The notes beneath the pieces were generated by a model. The model saw only the letters and a program-made list of their open reading frames with translations, was not told the DNA's origin and searched no databases. This document shows positions 26,379 through 33,776 of a stretch of DNA of 41,428 bases, piece by piece (position 1 is the stretch's first letter; each line of letters opens with the position of its first letter). This DNA comes from an uncultured Pseudomonadota bacterium. Its GTDB lineage: Bacteria > Pseudomonadota > Gammaproteobacteria > Steroidobacterales > Steroidobacteraceae. The stretch covers positions 1 through 41,428 of the forward strand of contig CAIYVA010000029.1 in NCBI GenBank assembly GCA_903929455.1. Reading direction: 5' to 3'. The position numbers and the translations under genes were made by a program.

Positions 26379-27311
26379 ATGTTCACGAAAAATACCGCTG
26401 CCAGACGATACGGCGCCTACGACTTAGTCGTGCAAAGTGAACTGGAATTACCGGAGTTGCCTGAGTTGCCGATGGGGCCCGGCGATGTCGCTCCAAGTGA
26501 TGTGCAGATTACGTTTGGATCTCTTTCAAGAGAGCAGTTGCTGGGCGGTGAGTTTGTCTCGCGTTCCTTATGGATATCACCACACAGTCTGTGGCTGCGC
26601 ATACCTGAGGTTGGTCAGTTTTTGGTCTCTCATGGACGCGAGATATGTATTGATCCGGTGCCAGGTGTAGACGAAGACAGCATTCGGTTGTTTCTACTCG
26701 GCTCTGCATTCGGCGCTGTATTGTTTCAGCGCGGCTTACTGGTGATGCATGGCAATGCCATTCAGATTGGTGAGCAGTGCATGATTTGTGTTGGGCCATC
26801 CGGTGCGGGTAAGTCCACGACGGCGGCGGGCTTTATGCAGCGTGGCTATTCGGTGCTGGCCGATGACGTGGTACCGATTGATGCAGACTGCCGTGCTTTA
26901 CCGGGCTTCCCTCGTATTAAGCTTTGGCAGGATGCCGCTCAACAGTTGGCGGTCGGAACCGATGATCTGCGCCGGATCCGTCCAAATTTCGATAAATACA
27001 ATCTGCCGCTGGAGCGTGCTTTTTCGCTGTATAAATTGCCGGTTCGATGGATTTATATTTTAGATCCAAGGGAGGAGGCGACGACAGTGACGGTGACCCC
27101 CATTCATGGCATGAATCGATTCCTGCCGCTCCAAGAGAACACCTATCGGTTGGAGTATCTGCAGGGGATGGCCTTAGAGGCCGAGCATTTGAAGTTGTGC
27201 GGCGTTTTGGCCGGGCGGATTCATCTGGCGCGTATTACGCGACCTAAGACTGGGTTTCAGCTCGATGCCCTGATGGATGCCATGTTGCAGGATATGCAGC
27301 AGAACCCCTGA
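26379..27311 (+). CDS. HPr kinase-like RiPP peptide kinase
   Basis: A 310-residue P-loop kinase of the HPr kinase-like group found in lasso loci. The Walker A GPSGAGKSTTA (139-149) is clear, followed by the acidic pair in VLADDVVPID (159-168). The family's N-terminal half is poorly conserved, as here. In paeninodin the equivalent kinase phosphorylates the C-terminal Ser of the precursor; the precursor encoded next to this gene also ends in Ser, making the same role likely. The ATG at 26379 is preferred over TTG 26328. It is divergent from the B1 operon and convergent with the precursor gene. Confidence 0.85.
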   Translation: MFTKNTAARRYGAYDLVVQSELELPELPELPMGPGDVAPSDVQITFGSLSREQLLGGEFVSRSLWISPHSLWLRIPEVGQFLVSHGREICIDPVPGVDEDSIRLFLLGSAFGAVLFQRGLLVMHGNAIQIGEQCMICVGPSGAGKSTTAAGFMQRGYSVLADDVVPIDADCRALPGFPRIKLWQDAAQQLAVGTDDLRRIRPNFDKYNLPLERAFSLYKLPVRWIYILDPREEATTVTVTPIHGMNRFLPLQENTYRLEYLQGMALEAEHLKLCGVLAGRIHLARITRPKTGFQLDALMDAMLQDMQQNP

Positions 27312-27416
27312 GGGGGATCAGGCGATGAGAGGGTTACAGGCTGGCCTAAGCCAGTCTGGCTAGTCAGTTACGATGGCTACCTGTGACGAGCTGTCTATCG
27401 CCAAAAAAAGAGCAAA

Positions 27417-27442
27417 AAAAACCACCCGAGCGGGTGGTTTTT
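27417..27442. terminator. bidirectional terminator between kinase and precursor genes
   Basis: ACCACCCG (27421-27428) pairs with CGGGTGGT (27431-27438), flanked by A-runs on the left and T-runs on the right, so both strands end in a U-tract. It sits 106 bp after the kinase stop and 29 bp from the precursor stop. Confidence 0.85.
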
Positions 27443-27470
27443 CACGTCAGTCAGACTGAACGTTTCGGTC

Positions 27471-27602
27471 TTAGCTGCAGAGAAGATCGTCTGCACCGTC
27501 GTGGTCGCCATCGCACTGGTCCTTAGGCGGCTTCTGGGTCTCGCGCACGGCCAGCTCGATCAGCTGAGGAGCAGCGTAGGTCTTGAGGTTTTCGGTGTTC
27601 AT
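27471..27602 (-). CDS. RiPP precursor peptide, paeninodin-like leader with atypical core
   Basis: A 43-residue peptide. An AAGGGA ribosome site lies 8 bases before ATG 27602, and the bidirectional terminator follows the stop. The leader has the lasso recognition pattern Y9-x-x-P12-x-L14, then LAVRET with Thr22 where lasso leaders have the conserved -2 Thr. The predicted core after Gln23 is KPPKDQCDGDHDGADDLLCS. It starts with Lys rather than Gly/Ala, has Asp at core positions 5 and 8, two Cys (core 7 and 19), six Asp in all and a terminal Ser suited to the neighbouring kinase. The leader match and context make it the substrate of this locus; the final structure is unknown. Confidence 0.8.
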   Translation of the reverse strand: MNTENLKTYAAPQLIELAVRETQKPPKDQCDGDHDGADDLLCS

Positions 27603-28049
27603 GTGTCGTTTCCCTTTCACTTAAGTAAATCTAGATTCGAATCGAAAAAAAGTTGCTCGGCCGTCCGGGCGCCTTGGCTCTGCAGCCTTGTCAGGAGGTC
27701 AGAGGGACCGTTAGGGGGTCTGTCCGTACCGTCGATGAGTCAGCTGATGGGCGAATAGTGCGGGGATTGGGCTTTTGCCCCCACCCCCGTATGGGGGCGA
27801 GTTCAGTAAAAAGCCGTTTCAGTCACGTTTTGCGCCCAGACGCGGGTGCGCGCGCGCTGATTTTTAATGGCGAGGACTCTTAAAAAATGTATTAAATACA
27901 TAAGGTTACGTATTATTTGCGTCGCGTTGGGTGAGTGATGGCTCACGCCCGCTGGCGCCACCTTTTTCAGGGGGGGCGGTGATTTGGTGGTGATTCGGGG
28001 GTCTAGGCCTCAGAAAATCCTGATCTGCGCGCCGTTTGCGCTTGGCCAC
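27603..28049. promoter_or_regulatory. 447-bp non-coding region upstream of the precursor gene
   Basis: No second precursor or other gene is visible. It should hold the precursor promoter (minus strand), but no consensus boxes are certain. A hairpin CCCCC-GTAT-GGGGG lies at 27784-27797. A perfect 15-bp palindrome, ATGTATTAAATACAT, lies at 27887-27901, about 285 bp upstream of the precursor ATG in an A/T-rich patch, and may be an operator. Confidence 0.45.
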
Positions 28050-29585
28050 CTACCAGGGCGTGGGCTTGTAGTCTTTTAAAAACTGTCCCCAGGTGTGTTT
28101 CCCAGTGATGTGCCCTGCGAAAATGGGATCGACGATGCGTGCGGCGCCATCGATGATATCTAAAGGTGGAGCGAAGCCGTCAGCAGCCTTGCGTGCGGCG
28201 TGTACAACCGGATCTTCGTCCGTCACCCAACCAGTATCCACAGCATTCATATGGATTCCATCTTGAATGAAATCCGCTGCACTGGTGCGCGTCATCATGT
28301 TCAGTGCCGCTTTGGCCATGTTGGTGTGTGGGTGTTTATCAGTCTTGGTGGTGCGATAAAATTGACCCTCGACGGCGCTCACGTTAACCACATGTTTGTG
28401 TGCGCCCGGTGTTTTAACCATCAATGGTTTTAGTCGCGCATTGAGTATGTAGGGAGCGATCGCATTGATTAGTTGCACCTCAAGCAGTTCAGGGGTCTCC
28501 ACCTCATGCAAGCGTAGACGCCAGCTATTGGTGCGACGTAGATCCACTTGCTGACGATCCTCGTCGAACGTTCCTATTGGGAAGAGGGTCTCGCTATTGC
28601 GGTAGTCGTCATCGAGATAGCGGCGCTGTGAGAGGGAGGCGCTATGCAGTAGGCCTTCGCCTTGTGCGCCCATCGTTAAGCCGATGAGTGCACCTGTGTT
28701 TTCTGAGGGCTGATTTAGCAAAGTCGCTTGTAGCCTATGGTGATGCGTTAGCGGTCCTAGAAGAGCGTGATTGAGCGTGTGCGGTGTGGCTTTTTCTTTG
28801 TCCAATAAATGCTGAAAAAACCCAGCTGGCCGACGCACCGTCTGACAGGCATTGTTCACGATGTAATCCAGACGCGGCAGCCGTTCCAAGAGAAAACGGG
28901 TGAATAACTCGACGCTTGGTGTATGCCGGAGGTCGAGGCCGTGGATTTGCAGGCGATCGTAGAAGATCGCAAAGTCAGGTTCTGCGGCATAGCGTTCTGC
29001 GGCATCGATGGGGAAGCGTGTAGTGACTACCACATAAGCACCCGCTCTCAGCAGTTTTAAGGACGCCATGAATCCGATCTTGACGCGCGCACCGGTAACC
29101 AGTGCGTAGTGTCCAGTGAGATCTGCTGTTTGCGATCGCTTGGCGTAGTTAAAATCACCGCAAGGTCCACAGAGAGAATCGTAGTAGCGGTGTACCGAGC
29201 TAAAAGGCGTCTTGCAGATGTAGCAAGTGAGTCCTTGTTTGAGGGTGGGTGGCTCCTCGGTCTGCGCGTTCGGTTCTTCTAGCCACAGCGGTTCATAGGT
29301 GGTTTTTCGACGTTGTACGCGAAGACCCGTCTGCTCGATTACGTGTCGATCATGGGCTTGGGCCGCGTGCCGTTCGGCGCGCCTGAAGGCTTTGGCCATC
29401 TTCACTAAGCTTGCTTTCTCTGGCTTTGAGACAAGACCTGCCAGAGTGAGTAATTCGCGCCGTTGCGCTTGCGTTAAGTGCGTGAGACAAGCTCGATCCG
29501 CATCGATGTGGCGTAGCACCCGTAAGCACGCCTCAAGATCGGCATCCGTCAAGTCAGTGGTGTCATCGTGATTGCTTGCGCTCAT
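28050..29585 (-). CDS. long SDR-family protein with internal Cys4 zinc-ribbon and no canonical Tyr
   Basis: A 511-residue protein, twice the usual SDR length. The first 115 residues are charged helices. A four-Cys element follows (CYICKTPF ... LCGPCGDF), then a Rossmann domain with TGARVKIG, VNNACQTVRRP and a catalytic-position Ser in VVNVSAVEGQFY. The canonical YxxxK is TNMAK (HPHTNMAKAALNMMTR), so Tyr is replaced by Thr. This HPHTNMAK pattern appears characteristic of the subfamily as I recall it. Activity as a normal dehydrogenase is doubtful; the function is unknown. It stands alone between the RiPP locus and a small membrane protein. Confidence 0.75.
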   Translation of the reverse strand: MSASNHDDTTDLTDADLEACLRVLRHIDADRACLTHLTQAQRRELLTLAGLVSKPEKASLVKMAKAFRRAERHAAQAHDRHVIEQTGLRVQRRKTTYEPLWLEEPNAQTEEPPTLKQGLTCYICKTPFSSVHRYYDSLCGPCGDFNYAKRSQTADLTGHYALVTGARVKIGFMASLKLLRAGAYVVVTTRFPIDAAERYAAEPDFAIFYDRLQIHGLDLRHTPSVELFTRFLLERLPRLDYIVNNACQTVRRPAGFFQHLLDKEKATPHTLNHALLGPLTHHHRLQATLLNQPSENTGALIGLTMGAQGEGLLHSASLSQRRYLDDDYRNSETLFPIGTFDEDRQQVDLRRTNSWRLRLHEVETPELLEVQLINAIAPYILNARLKPLMVKTPGAHKHVVNVSAVEGQFYRTTKTDKHPHTNMAKAALNMMTRTSAADFIQDGIHMNAVDTGWVTDEDPVVHAARKAADGFAPPLDIIDGAARIVDPIFAGHITGKHTWGQFLKDYKPTPW

Positions 29586-29673
29586 GGCGCGTTATTGTAG
29601 GACTTTGTTGGCGCGCTGTGCCGGCCATGCCGTCTCTCATTGAGGCGCGCAAGCCTAGGTCGCGTCAGGATCA

Positions 29674-30018
29674 TCACTCGTCATCGGATAGGTGAAATTG
29701 ATGCAGTAAGCGATGGAGTACGGGGGCTGCGAGAATTCCGGTGACCACCAACAACACCAGCCCGCAATACAGGGCATAGCAGCCTGCGAATAGCTTAGCG
29801 GCGTCCGAGTGCATGGTATCCACAGGGCCCATGCCGCCCATCAGCATGGCCGCATTCACGAAAGCATCAACATACGAGAGGCCTTCGAGCCAGTGATAGC
29901 CCAGTATTCCAACTAGTAAGGATCCGATCATGAGTAAGGAGGCCAGTGCCCCATGCCGCACGATACGCGCTAAAAAATGCTCTTGGGGTGCGAGAGGATG
30001 ATGTCTTCTTTCGTACAT
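29674..30018 (-). CDS. small membrane protein resembling a two-helix pore domain
   Basis: A 114-residue protein with an N-terminal polar segment, a helix at about 24-42, a re-entrant-looking stretch (YVDAFVNAAMLMGGMGPVDTMH) and a second long helix (AAKLFAGCYALYCGLVLLVVTGILAAPVLH). The helix-loop-helix layout recalls the pore module of two-helix potassium channels, but the TVGYG filter is replaced by GGMGPV, so conduction is not implied. Found as a stand-alone gene here. Confidence 0.6.
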   Translation of the reverse strand: MYERRHHPLAPQEHFLARIVRHGALASLLMIGSLLVGILGYHWLEGLSYVDAFVNAAMLMGGMGPVDTMHSDAAKLFAGCYALYCGLVLLVVTGILAAPVLHRLLHQFHLSDDE

Positions 30019-30043
30019 GGTGCTTGCTCGCTTGGTCGGTTTC

Positions 30044-30076
30044 AGTGGTCGGAGTGACAGAATCTAAACCTACGGC
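30044..30076 (-). repeat. decayed copy of the tRNA-Pro 3' end
   Basis: 33 bases matching 30503-30535 at 27 positions, including the CCA-encoding end and the T-arm. Nearly all differences are transitions. Together with the intact tRNA it brackets 430 bp holding a broken HepT-like gene, as old attL/attR sites would. Confidence 0.65.
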
Positions 30077-30135
30077 GTGTGTGTTGACCGCACAGGCAGT
30101 CAAGTCATGCGCGCCAATGAATTCGCACCTGGTTG

Positions 30136-30385
30136 CTAGGTTGCCGGTAAGAGTACCTCAAGTCGCTTCACCAGGCTTGGTATACCCTTTGTTGCCGTTT
30201 TATACAGTAGCTCATGATCGATCTGCCTATATTCGTGAGTAAGCATATTCCGTTGACCAATGACGTCGGACCAATGGATTTCTGGATGCGCTTACTTGGT
30301 CTGTGGTGAGACGCGTCTAGTTGCTTCATCGATTAATGGGCCGTTCGTTAGCTCGCATGATGATAAGTTCATTCTTAAACTGCGT
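30136..30385 (-). pseudogene. broken HepT-like (DUF86) toxin gene
   Basis: On the minus strand the last 51 codons read AHPEIHWSDVIGQRNMLTHE, then YRQIDHELLYKTATKGIPSL to a TAG at 30136. That is the C-terminal domain of HepT/DUF86 toxins of MNT-HepT modules, with their RxxxxH-type active site as RNMLTH. A TAA at 30292-30294 interrupts the frame just upstream; the same frame resumes as LIDEATRRVSPQTK. A frameshift then separates a further piece (ELIIMRANERP). No MNT partner survives. It lies between the tRNA-Pro 3' end and its decayed copy. Confidence 0.7.
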
Positions 30386-30504
30386 GAGCGATAGTTCGCT
30401 CGGCACAGTAGTTGCCTCTTAGGCAGCAGGCAGTATGTCTCACAGATACGCTGCATCTCGCGACTCAGGGTGATTGTAATTTATTGAATTAAAATGAATT
30501 TTAG

Positions 30505-30581
<77 letters not shown>

Positions 30582-30604
30582 TAAAACGTCATCGATGCGG
30601 CATC

Positions 30605-31145
30605 AATAAGATCGGCTGATCGAAAATTCCGCGAGCTGTTGAAGCGCTGTCGTATGGATCGATTCGGGTATCGATTTGAGCGCTTGAATAGCCTAGTCGG
30701 CCTCGCTTTTGGCGACAATTACAGTGTACTCAAGGCTCCCGCATGATTCAATCTCGGAAATGACCGCCAGCAAATCCCTTAATCCGCTCGCCTCAATCGC
30801 TGAGGTAAGCAACGCTTTTTGAGTCGTCGTTCTGGCCTTTGGCGTCTGGATGAGCGGCAGGGTTAGTGCTCATCATTTTCGCTGTTTTTGCCGCGCTCAG
30901 CCGGGCTGGTGCGGTCATTCAGCAAATCATTAACCAGTTGCACGGCATTCACCCAATGATGGCCATGAAGTAGCAAGCGCTGTTTGGTTGGGCAAATTAG
31001 TGACGGCCAGTAAGGCCGCTCTGCGCGCCAGAATCAAATAATCGGGTGCTTTCGCGGTAACTTACCTAAAGAGAGTGCTATTCGCTGGTGCCGGTGTAGA
31101 TAGGCCGAATCAGTTAACTAATCCCATGCATTTGTAATCCACAGG
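30605..31145 (-). pseudogene. ispB: decayed second copy of the ispB 3' half
   Basis: About 540 bp matching ispB from roughly residue 156 to the C-terminus. Recognisable pieces are SYRESTRLFDSGAQ (ispB: IYRKTARLFESGAQ), QLVNDLLNDRTSPAERGKN (QLVDDSLDYRSSPAERGKN) and the end SISRSY. Several frameshifts and stops (for example TAG within AKSEAD*AIQAL) disable it. The block 30605-30752 is about 95 percent identical to ispB, with the first 84 bases exact. Beyond a sharp boundary near 30752 similarity falls to roughly 60 percent. It ends TAT TGA where ispB ends TAT TAA. Confidence 0.85.
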
Positions 31146-31166
31146 AGCTGCGGCGAAGCAAAGTGC

Positions 31167-31343
31167 TCAAGCGAGATTGTTTTGCGTGAGCCATTCTTTC
31201 AGTGCTAAATCAATTCGGGTTTGCCAGCCGTTACCTGATGCCCTAAACGCTTTAATGACATCAGGTGATAGACGGATCGTGGTCGATACCTTCGTGGCTT
31301 CTAGTGTTGGGCGTCCAACGGGGCGCTTATTTTCTTCTTTCAT
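31167..31343 (-). CDS. BrnA-like antitoxin / ribbon-helix-helix protein
   Basis: A 58-residue protein resembling the BrnA antitoxin C-terminal domain: GRPTLEATKVSTTIRLSPDV, then a helix with FRASGNGWQTRIDLALKEWL. I use ATG 31343; an ATG at 31355 overlaps the upstream DUF2283 gene by 11 bases. No BrnT accompanies it. It is the third gene of an operon headed by a DUF4258 protein, so it probably acts as the DNA-binding antitoxin or repressor of that module. Confidence 0.75.
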   Translation of the reverse strand: MKEENKRPVGRPTLEATKVSTTIRLSPDVIKAFRASGNGWQTRIDLALKEWLTQNNLA

Positions 31344-31344
31344 T

Positions 31345-31536
31345 TTAGGCAGCATGGATCATTGCAGCCGGCAGCATGCCATGCGCCTTAGCCTCTAGGA
31401 TCACCACCTCGACAGTGGTGCCGTCCGCGGCATAGCTGAAATGTGTATTCCAATCTTGGGACACTTCTTTCGTAATTGGTTTGTCCGATAGTCGGATCAC
31501 GAGCGTGTCGTCTTTCTCAAAGTATGTGGTTTTCAT
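31345..31536 (-). CDS. DUF2283-family protein of a toxin-antitoxin-like module
   Basis: 63 residues with the DUF2283 pattern: YFEKDDTLVIRLSDKPITKE, then a SYAADGTTVEVVILEAKA strand pair. DUF2283 and DUF4258 genes commonly occur side by side and are thought to form a toxin-antitoxin-like pair. Here it starts 4 bp after the DUF4258 stop and nearly touches the BrnA-like gene. The biochemical role is unproven. Confidence 0.75.
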   Translation of the reverse strand: MKTTYFEKDDTLVIRLSDKPITKEVSQDWNTHFSYAADGTTVEVVILEAKAHGMLPAAMIHAA

Positions 31537-31540
31537 TTCT

Positions 31541-31795
31541 TCACTCCGTAACCATAAAGTGATGCATCACTGTTTTAATGACGACTGAATGCTCGAGTAC
31601 AAGTACTGCACAAATTAGGTTGTCCGATCTATTCGGATAATGTTTATAGACCCAAAGATGAGTCTCATCGCTATATTTGGTCGTGCCTGTATCAATGGTG
31701 TCTAGCAACATAATGTGCGAGATCGTGCGCTCAGTCATGCGCAGTTCCGCATGTTCAGTGATCACAATAGGGCGATTAAAGCGCTTGCTAAACAT
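31541..31795 (-). CDS. DUF4258-family putative toxin
   Basis: 84 residues with the DUF4258 signature: VITEHAELRMTERTISHIML, a central TKYSDETHLWVYKHYPN, and a C-terminal VVIKTVMHHFM strand. This RelE/BrnT-like small fold is a probable RNase toxin. It heads the three-gene operon and has a near-consensus promoter 6 bp before the ATG, implying leaderless translation. A frameshifted partial copy lies at 31999-32090. Confidence 0.75.
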   Translation of the reverse strand: MFSKRFNRPIVITEHAELRMTERTISHIMLLDTIDTGTTKYSDETHLWVYKHYPNRSDNLICAVLVLEHSVVIKTVMHHFMVTE

Positions 31796-31801
31796 GTAAT
31801 T

Positions 31802-31829
31802 AGTGTAACAACAATAATTATGCTGTCAA
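31802..31829 (-). promoter_or_regulatory. sigma70 promoter of the DUF4258 operon
   Basis: On the minus strand TTGACA (31829-31824), a 16-base spacer and TACACT (31807-31802). The ATG (31795) begins 6 bases after the -10 box, as at brnT (2276), predicting a leaderless mRNA. Confidence 0.65.
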
Positions 31830-31922
31830 TTTAAGGCCGCGCTGGTGTTGGAGGAAGCATCGTTTGTCTGGGTTTGTCGCGTGTGATCTGTGCGGTGTAA
31901 TGAAGGCACCAGGAGGTCCCCG

Positions 31923-32051
31923 ATGAAGCGGACGGTATGGCTACAGCAGTCGATAAGCATGCAACTTATTGAGGTTTTTAACGGGGGGGCAGGGCGAATG
32001 GGCCAGATTGTCGGGTCTATTCGAATAATGCTTACAGACCAAAAAATATAA
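31923..32051 (+). pseudogene. 5' remnant of an insertion-sequence transposase gene
   Basis: Starting at ATG 31923 (AGGAGG 8 bases upstream) the frame reads MKRTVWLQQSISMQLIEVFN before running into unrelated sequence. It resembles the N-terminus of ISNCY-type transposases (WLQ...RMxxFEEVYxGW...). Only this end remains, with no inverted repeat partner and no catalytic domain. It lies within the partial DUF4258 copy, so an insertion followed by deletion is likely. The family call is from memory of the N-terminal pattern. Confidence 0.4.
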
Positions 32052-32090
32052 GCCTTATCGCTATATTTGGTCGTGCCTGCATCGGTTTTC
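31999..32090 (-). pseudogene. partial frameshifted duplicate of the DUF4258 gene
   Basis: Minus-strand sequence similar to 31610-31700: TDAGTTKYSD in one frame, then KHYSNRPDNL in another, against DTGTTKYSD and KHYPNRSDNL in the intact gene. It is fused upstream to another coding-looking remnant (VDVKAAEALTDHSGKMHRIL, about 32095-32195) of unknown origin that abuts the ispB stop. Confidence 0.7.
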
Positions 32091-32195
32091 TTGCGAGCGG
32101 CTGTGCCGCGATATCCGTCCGCTTTGCTGAGGATTCGGTGCATCTTGCCTGAGTGATCCGTGAGTGCTTCGGCGGCTTTAACGTCAACTTTAACG

Positions 32196-33197
32196 TTAAT
32201 AAGATCGGCTGATCGAAAATTCCGCGAGCTGTTGAAGCGCTGTCGTATGGATCGATTCGGGTATCGATTTGAGCGCTTGAAGAGCCTGGTCGGCTTCGCT
32301 TTTGGCGAGCATCGCAGTGTACTCAAGGCTCCCGCATGATTCAATTGCAGCGATGACAGCGGGTAAGTCTTCAAGGCCGCCACTTTCAATGGCGCGTGTC
32401 AGTAGCGCCTGTTGCGTCGCTGAGCCGGTGCGTAGGGCATGGATAATCGGCAGGGTAGGTTTGCCCTCAGCCAGATCATCACCGATGTTTTTACCACGCT
32501 CTGCGGGACTACTCCGATAATCCAATGAGTCATCTACGAGTTGGAACGCGTTGCCTAAGTGTTTGGCGTAGGTAGCCAGTGCCGTTTGGGTCTTTGCATC
32601 CGCGCCGGCTAATAACGCGCCCACCTGTGCGCCGGACTCAAATAAGCGCGCTGTCTTTCGGTAAATCACATCCAAATAGTGCTGCTCACTGGTAGCCGGA
32701 TTGCGCGTGTGCATGATTTGCAACACTTCGCCTTCAGCGATCACGTTGGTGGCATCCGCCATCACGCCCATCACGGGCAGGCTGTTTAAGCTCACCATTA
32801 ATTGAAAAGCGCGTGAATAGAGGAAATCACCCACCAACACGCTGGTGGCATTGCCCCATACTTCATTGGCGGTATGTCGCCCACGGCGTTGACTTGATCC
32901 ATCGACGACATCGTCATGCAGTAAGGTTGCTGTGTGAATGAACTCGATGATGACCGCGCCTGCGATCTGCGGGCCTAATGCTGCGGCACCGGCCGCGCGA
33001 GCGGCTAATAAGACCAGTAAAGGACGTAAACGCTTGCCGCCGGCGCCTATGATGTAGCCTGACACTTGGTTTACGAGGGCGACATCGCTGGTTAATTCCC
33101 GGCGAATCATGGCATCCACTGCGTCAAGATCGGCCAGCACGCTGTGGCGGATCTGCTCGAGGGGGCTTAGGGCGTGAGACGGCATAGAGGCGGGCAT
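32196..33197 (-). CDS. ispB: polyprenyl (octaprenyl) diphosphate synthase
   Basis: Elongates farnesyl diphosphate to the ubiquinone side chain. 333 residues with the first Asp-rich motif DDVVD (95-99), the second DDSLD (222-226), GGKRLRP at 53-59 and the GKPTLP region. Two possible starts, ATG 33197 and ATG 33185, lack a clear ribosome site. The last 148 bp are nearly identical to a downstream pseudogene copy, so this 3' end is the intact arm of a duplication. It is divergent from rplU. Confidence 0.93.
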   Translation of the reverse strand: MPASMPSHALSPLEQIRHSVLADLDAVDAMIRRELTSDVALVNQVSGYIIGAGGKRLRPLLVLLAARAAGAAALGPQIAGAVIIEFIHTATLLHDDVVDGSSQRRGRHTANEVWGNATSVLVGDFLYSRAFQLMVSLNSLPVMGVMADATNVIAEGEVLQIMHTRNPATSEQHYLDVIYRKTARLFESGAQVGALLAGADAKTQTALATYAKHLGNAFQLVDDSLDYRSSPAERGKNIGDDLAEGKPTLPIIHALRTGSATQQALLTRAIESGGLEDLPAVIAAIESCGSLEYTAMLAKSEADQALQALKSIPESIHTTALQQLAEFSISRSY

Positions 33198-33333
33198 CGT
33201 ACCGGCAAACCGCCCGTGCCGAAACCCGGCCTACCGTCTGCGTGAGCTCCTCGAAACGAATGAGAAACCCTATAAACCCTAAAGAAACCTAAAATCAGCG
33301 ACAAAACCCCAGAAACGGGGGTTCACATCGGGT

Positions 33334-33362
33334 TTGACGCAAGTCGCTGTTCACATTAAGAT
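33334..33362 (+). promoter_or_regulatory. promoter of rplU-rpmA
   Basis: TTGACG (33334-33339), a 17-base spacer and TAAGAT (33357-33362), about 75 bp upstream of rplU. The leader contains a GC-rich imperfect hairpin (around 33385-33416). Confidence 0.75.
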
Positions 33363-33436
33363 TAGCGGCTCGGTCAACCCGGTAACGGGCAGGCCTCCTC
33401 GGGACCCGTCGGGTTCCTATTTCAGGTGGTGCGAAC

Positions 33437-33748
33437 ATGTTTGCGGTTATTCAAACGGGCGGAAAACAATACCGCGTTAGCGAAGGCACCGTCCTCCGCG
33501 TCGAGAAGTTGCTGGCAGACGCTGGTGCCACCGTCGAATTCGGCGAGATCCTCATGGTGGGTGAGGGCGCGAGCGTCAAGCTTGGTAAGCCTTTTTTGAG
33601 CGGCGCTAAGGTGACCGCCACCGTTCAGGCCCATGGGCGTTCAGCGAAGGTGCGGATCGTTAAGTTCCGTCGCCGCAAGCATTATCTGCGTCAGGGCACG
33701 CATCGTCAGTCCTATACCGAAATCAAAGTCACCGGCATCACGGGCTAA
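33437..33748 (+). CDS. rplU: 50S ribosomal protein L21
   Basis: 103-residue large-subunit protein that binds 23S rRNA and contacts L20. [17 protein letters not shown] at the N-terminus and [16 protein letters not shown] at the C-terminus are diagnostic. AGGTGGTG precedes the ATG. First gene of rplU-rpmA. Confidence 0.98.
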   Translation: MFAVIQTGGKQYRVSEGTVLRVEKLLADAGATVEFGEILMVGEGASVKLGKPFLSGAKVTATVQAHGRSAKVRIVKFRRRKHYLRQGTHRQSYTEIKVTGITG

Positions 33749-33776
33749 GCCCTGACCGGATCCAGAGAGAACACTC

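Noticed and set aside
27653-27883. A second precursor or plus-strand gene upstream of the precursor
   Set aside because: The open frame has no ribosome site and no leader motif; the region is better read as regulatory.
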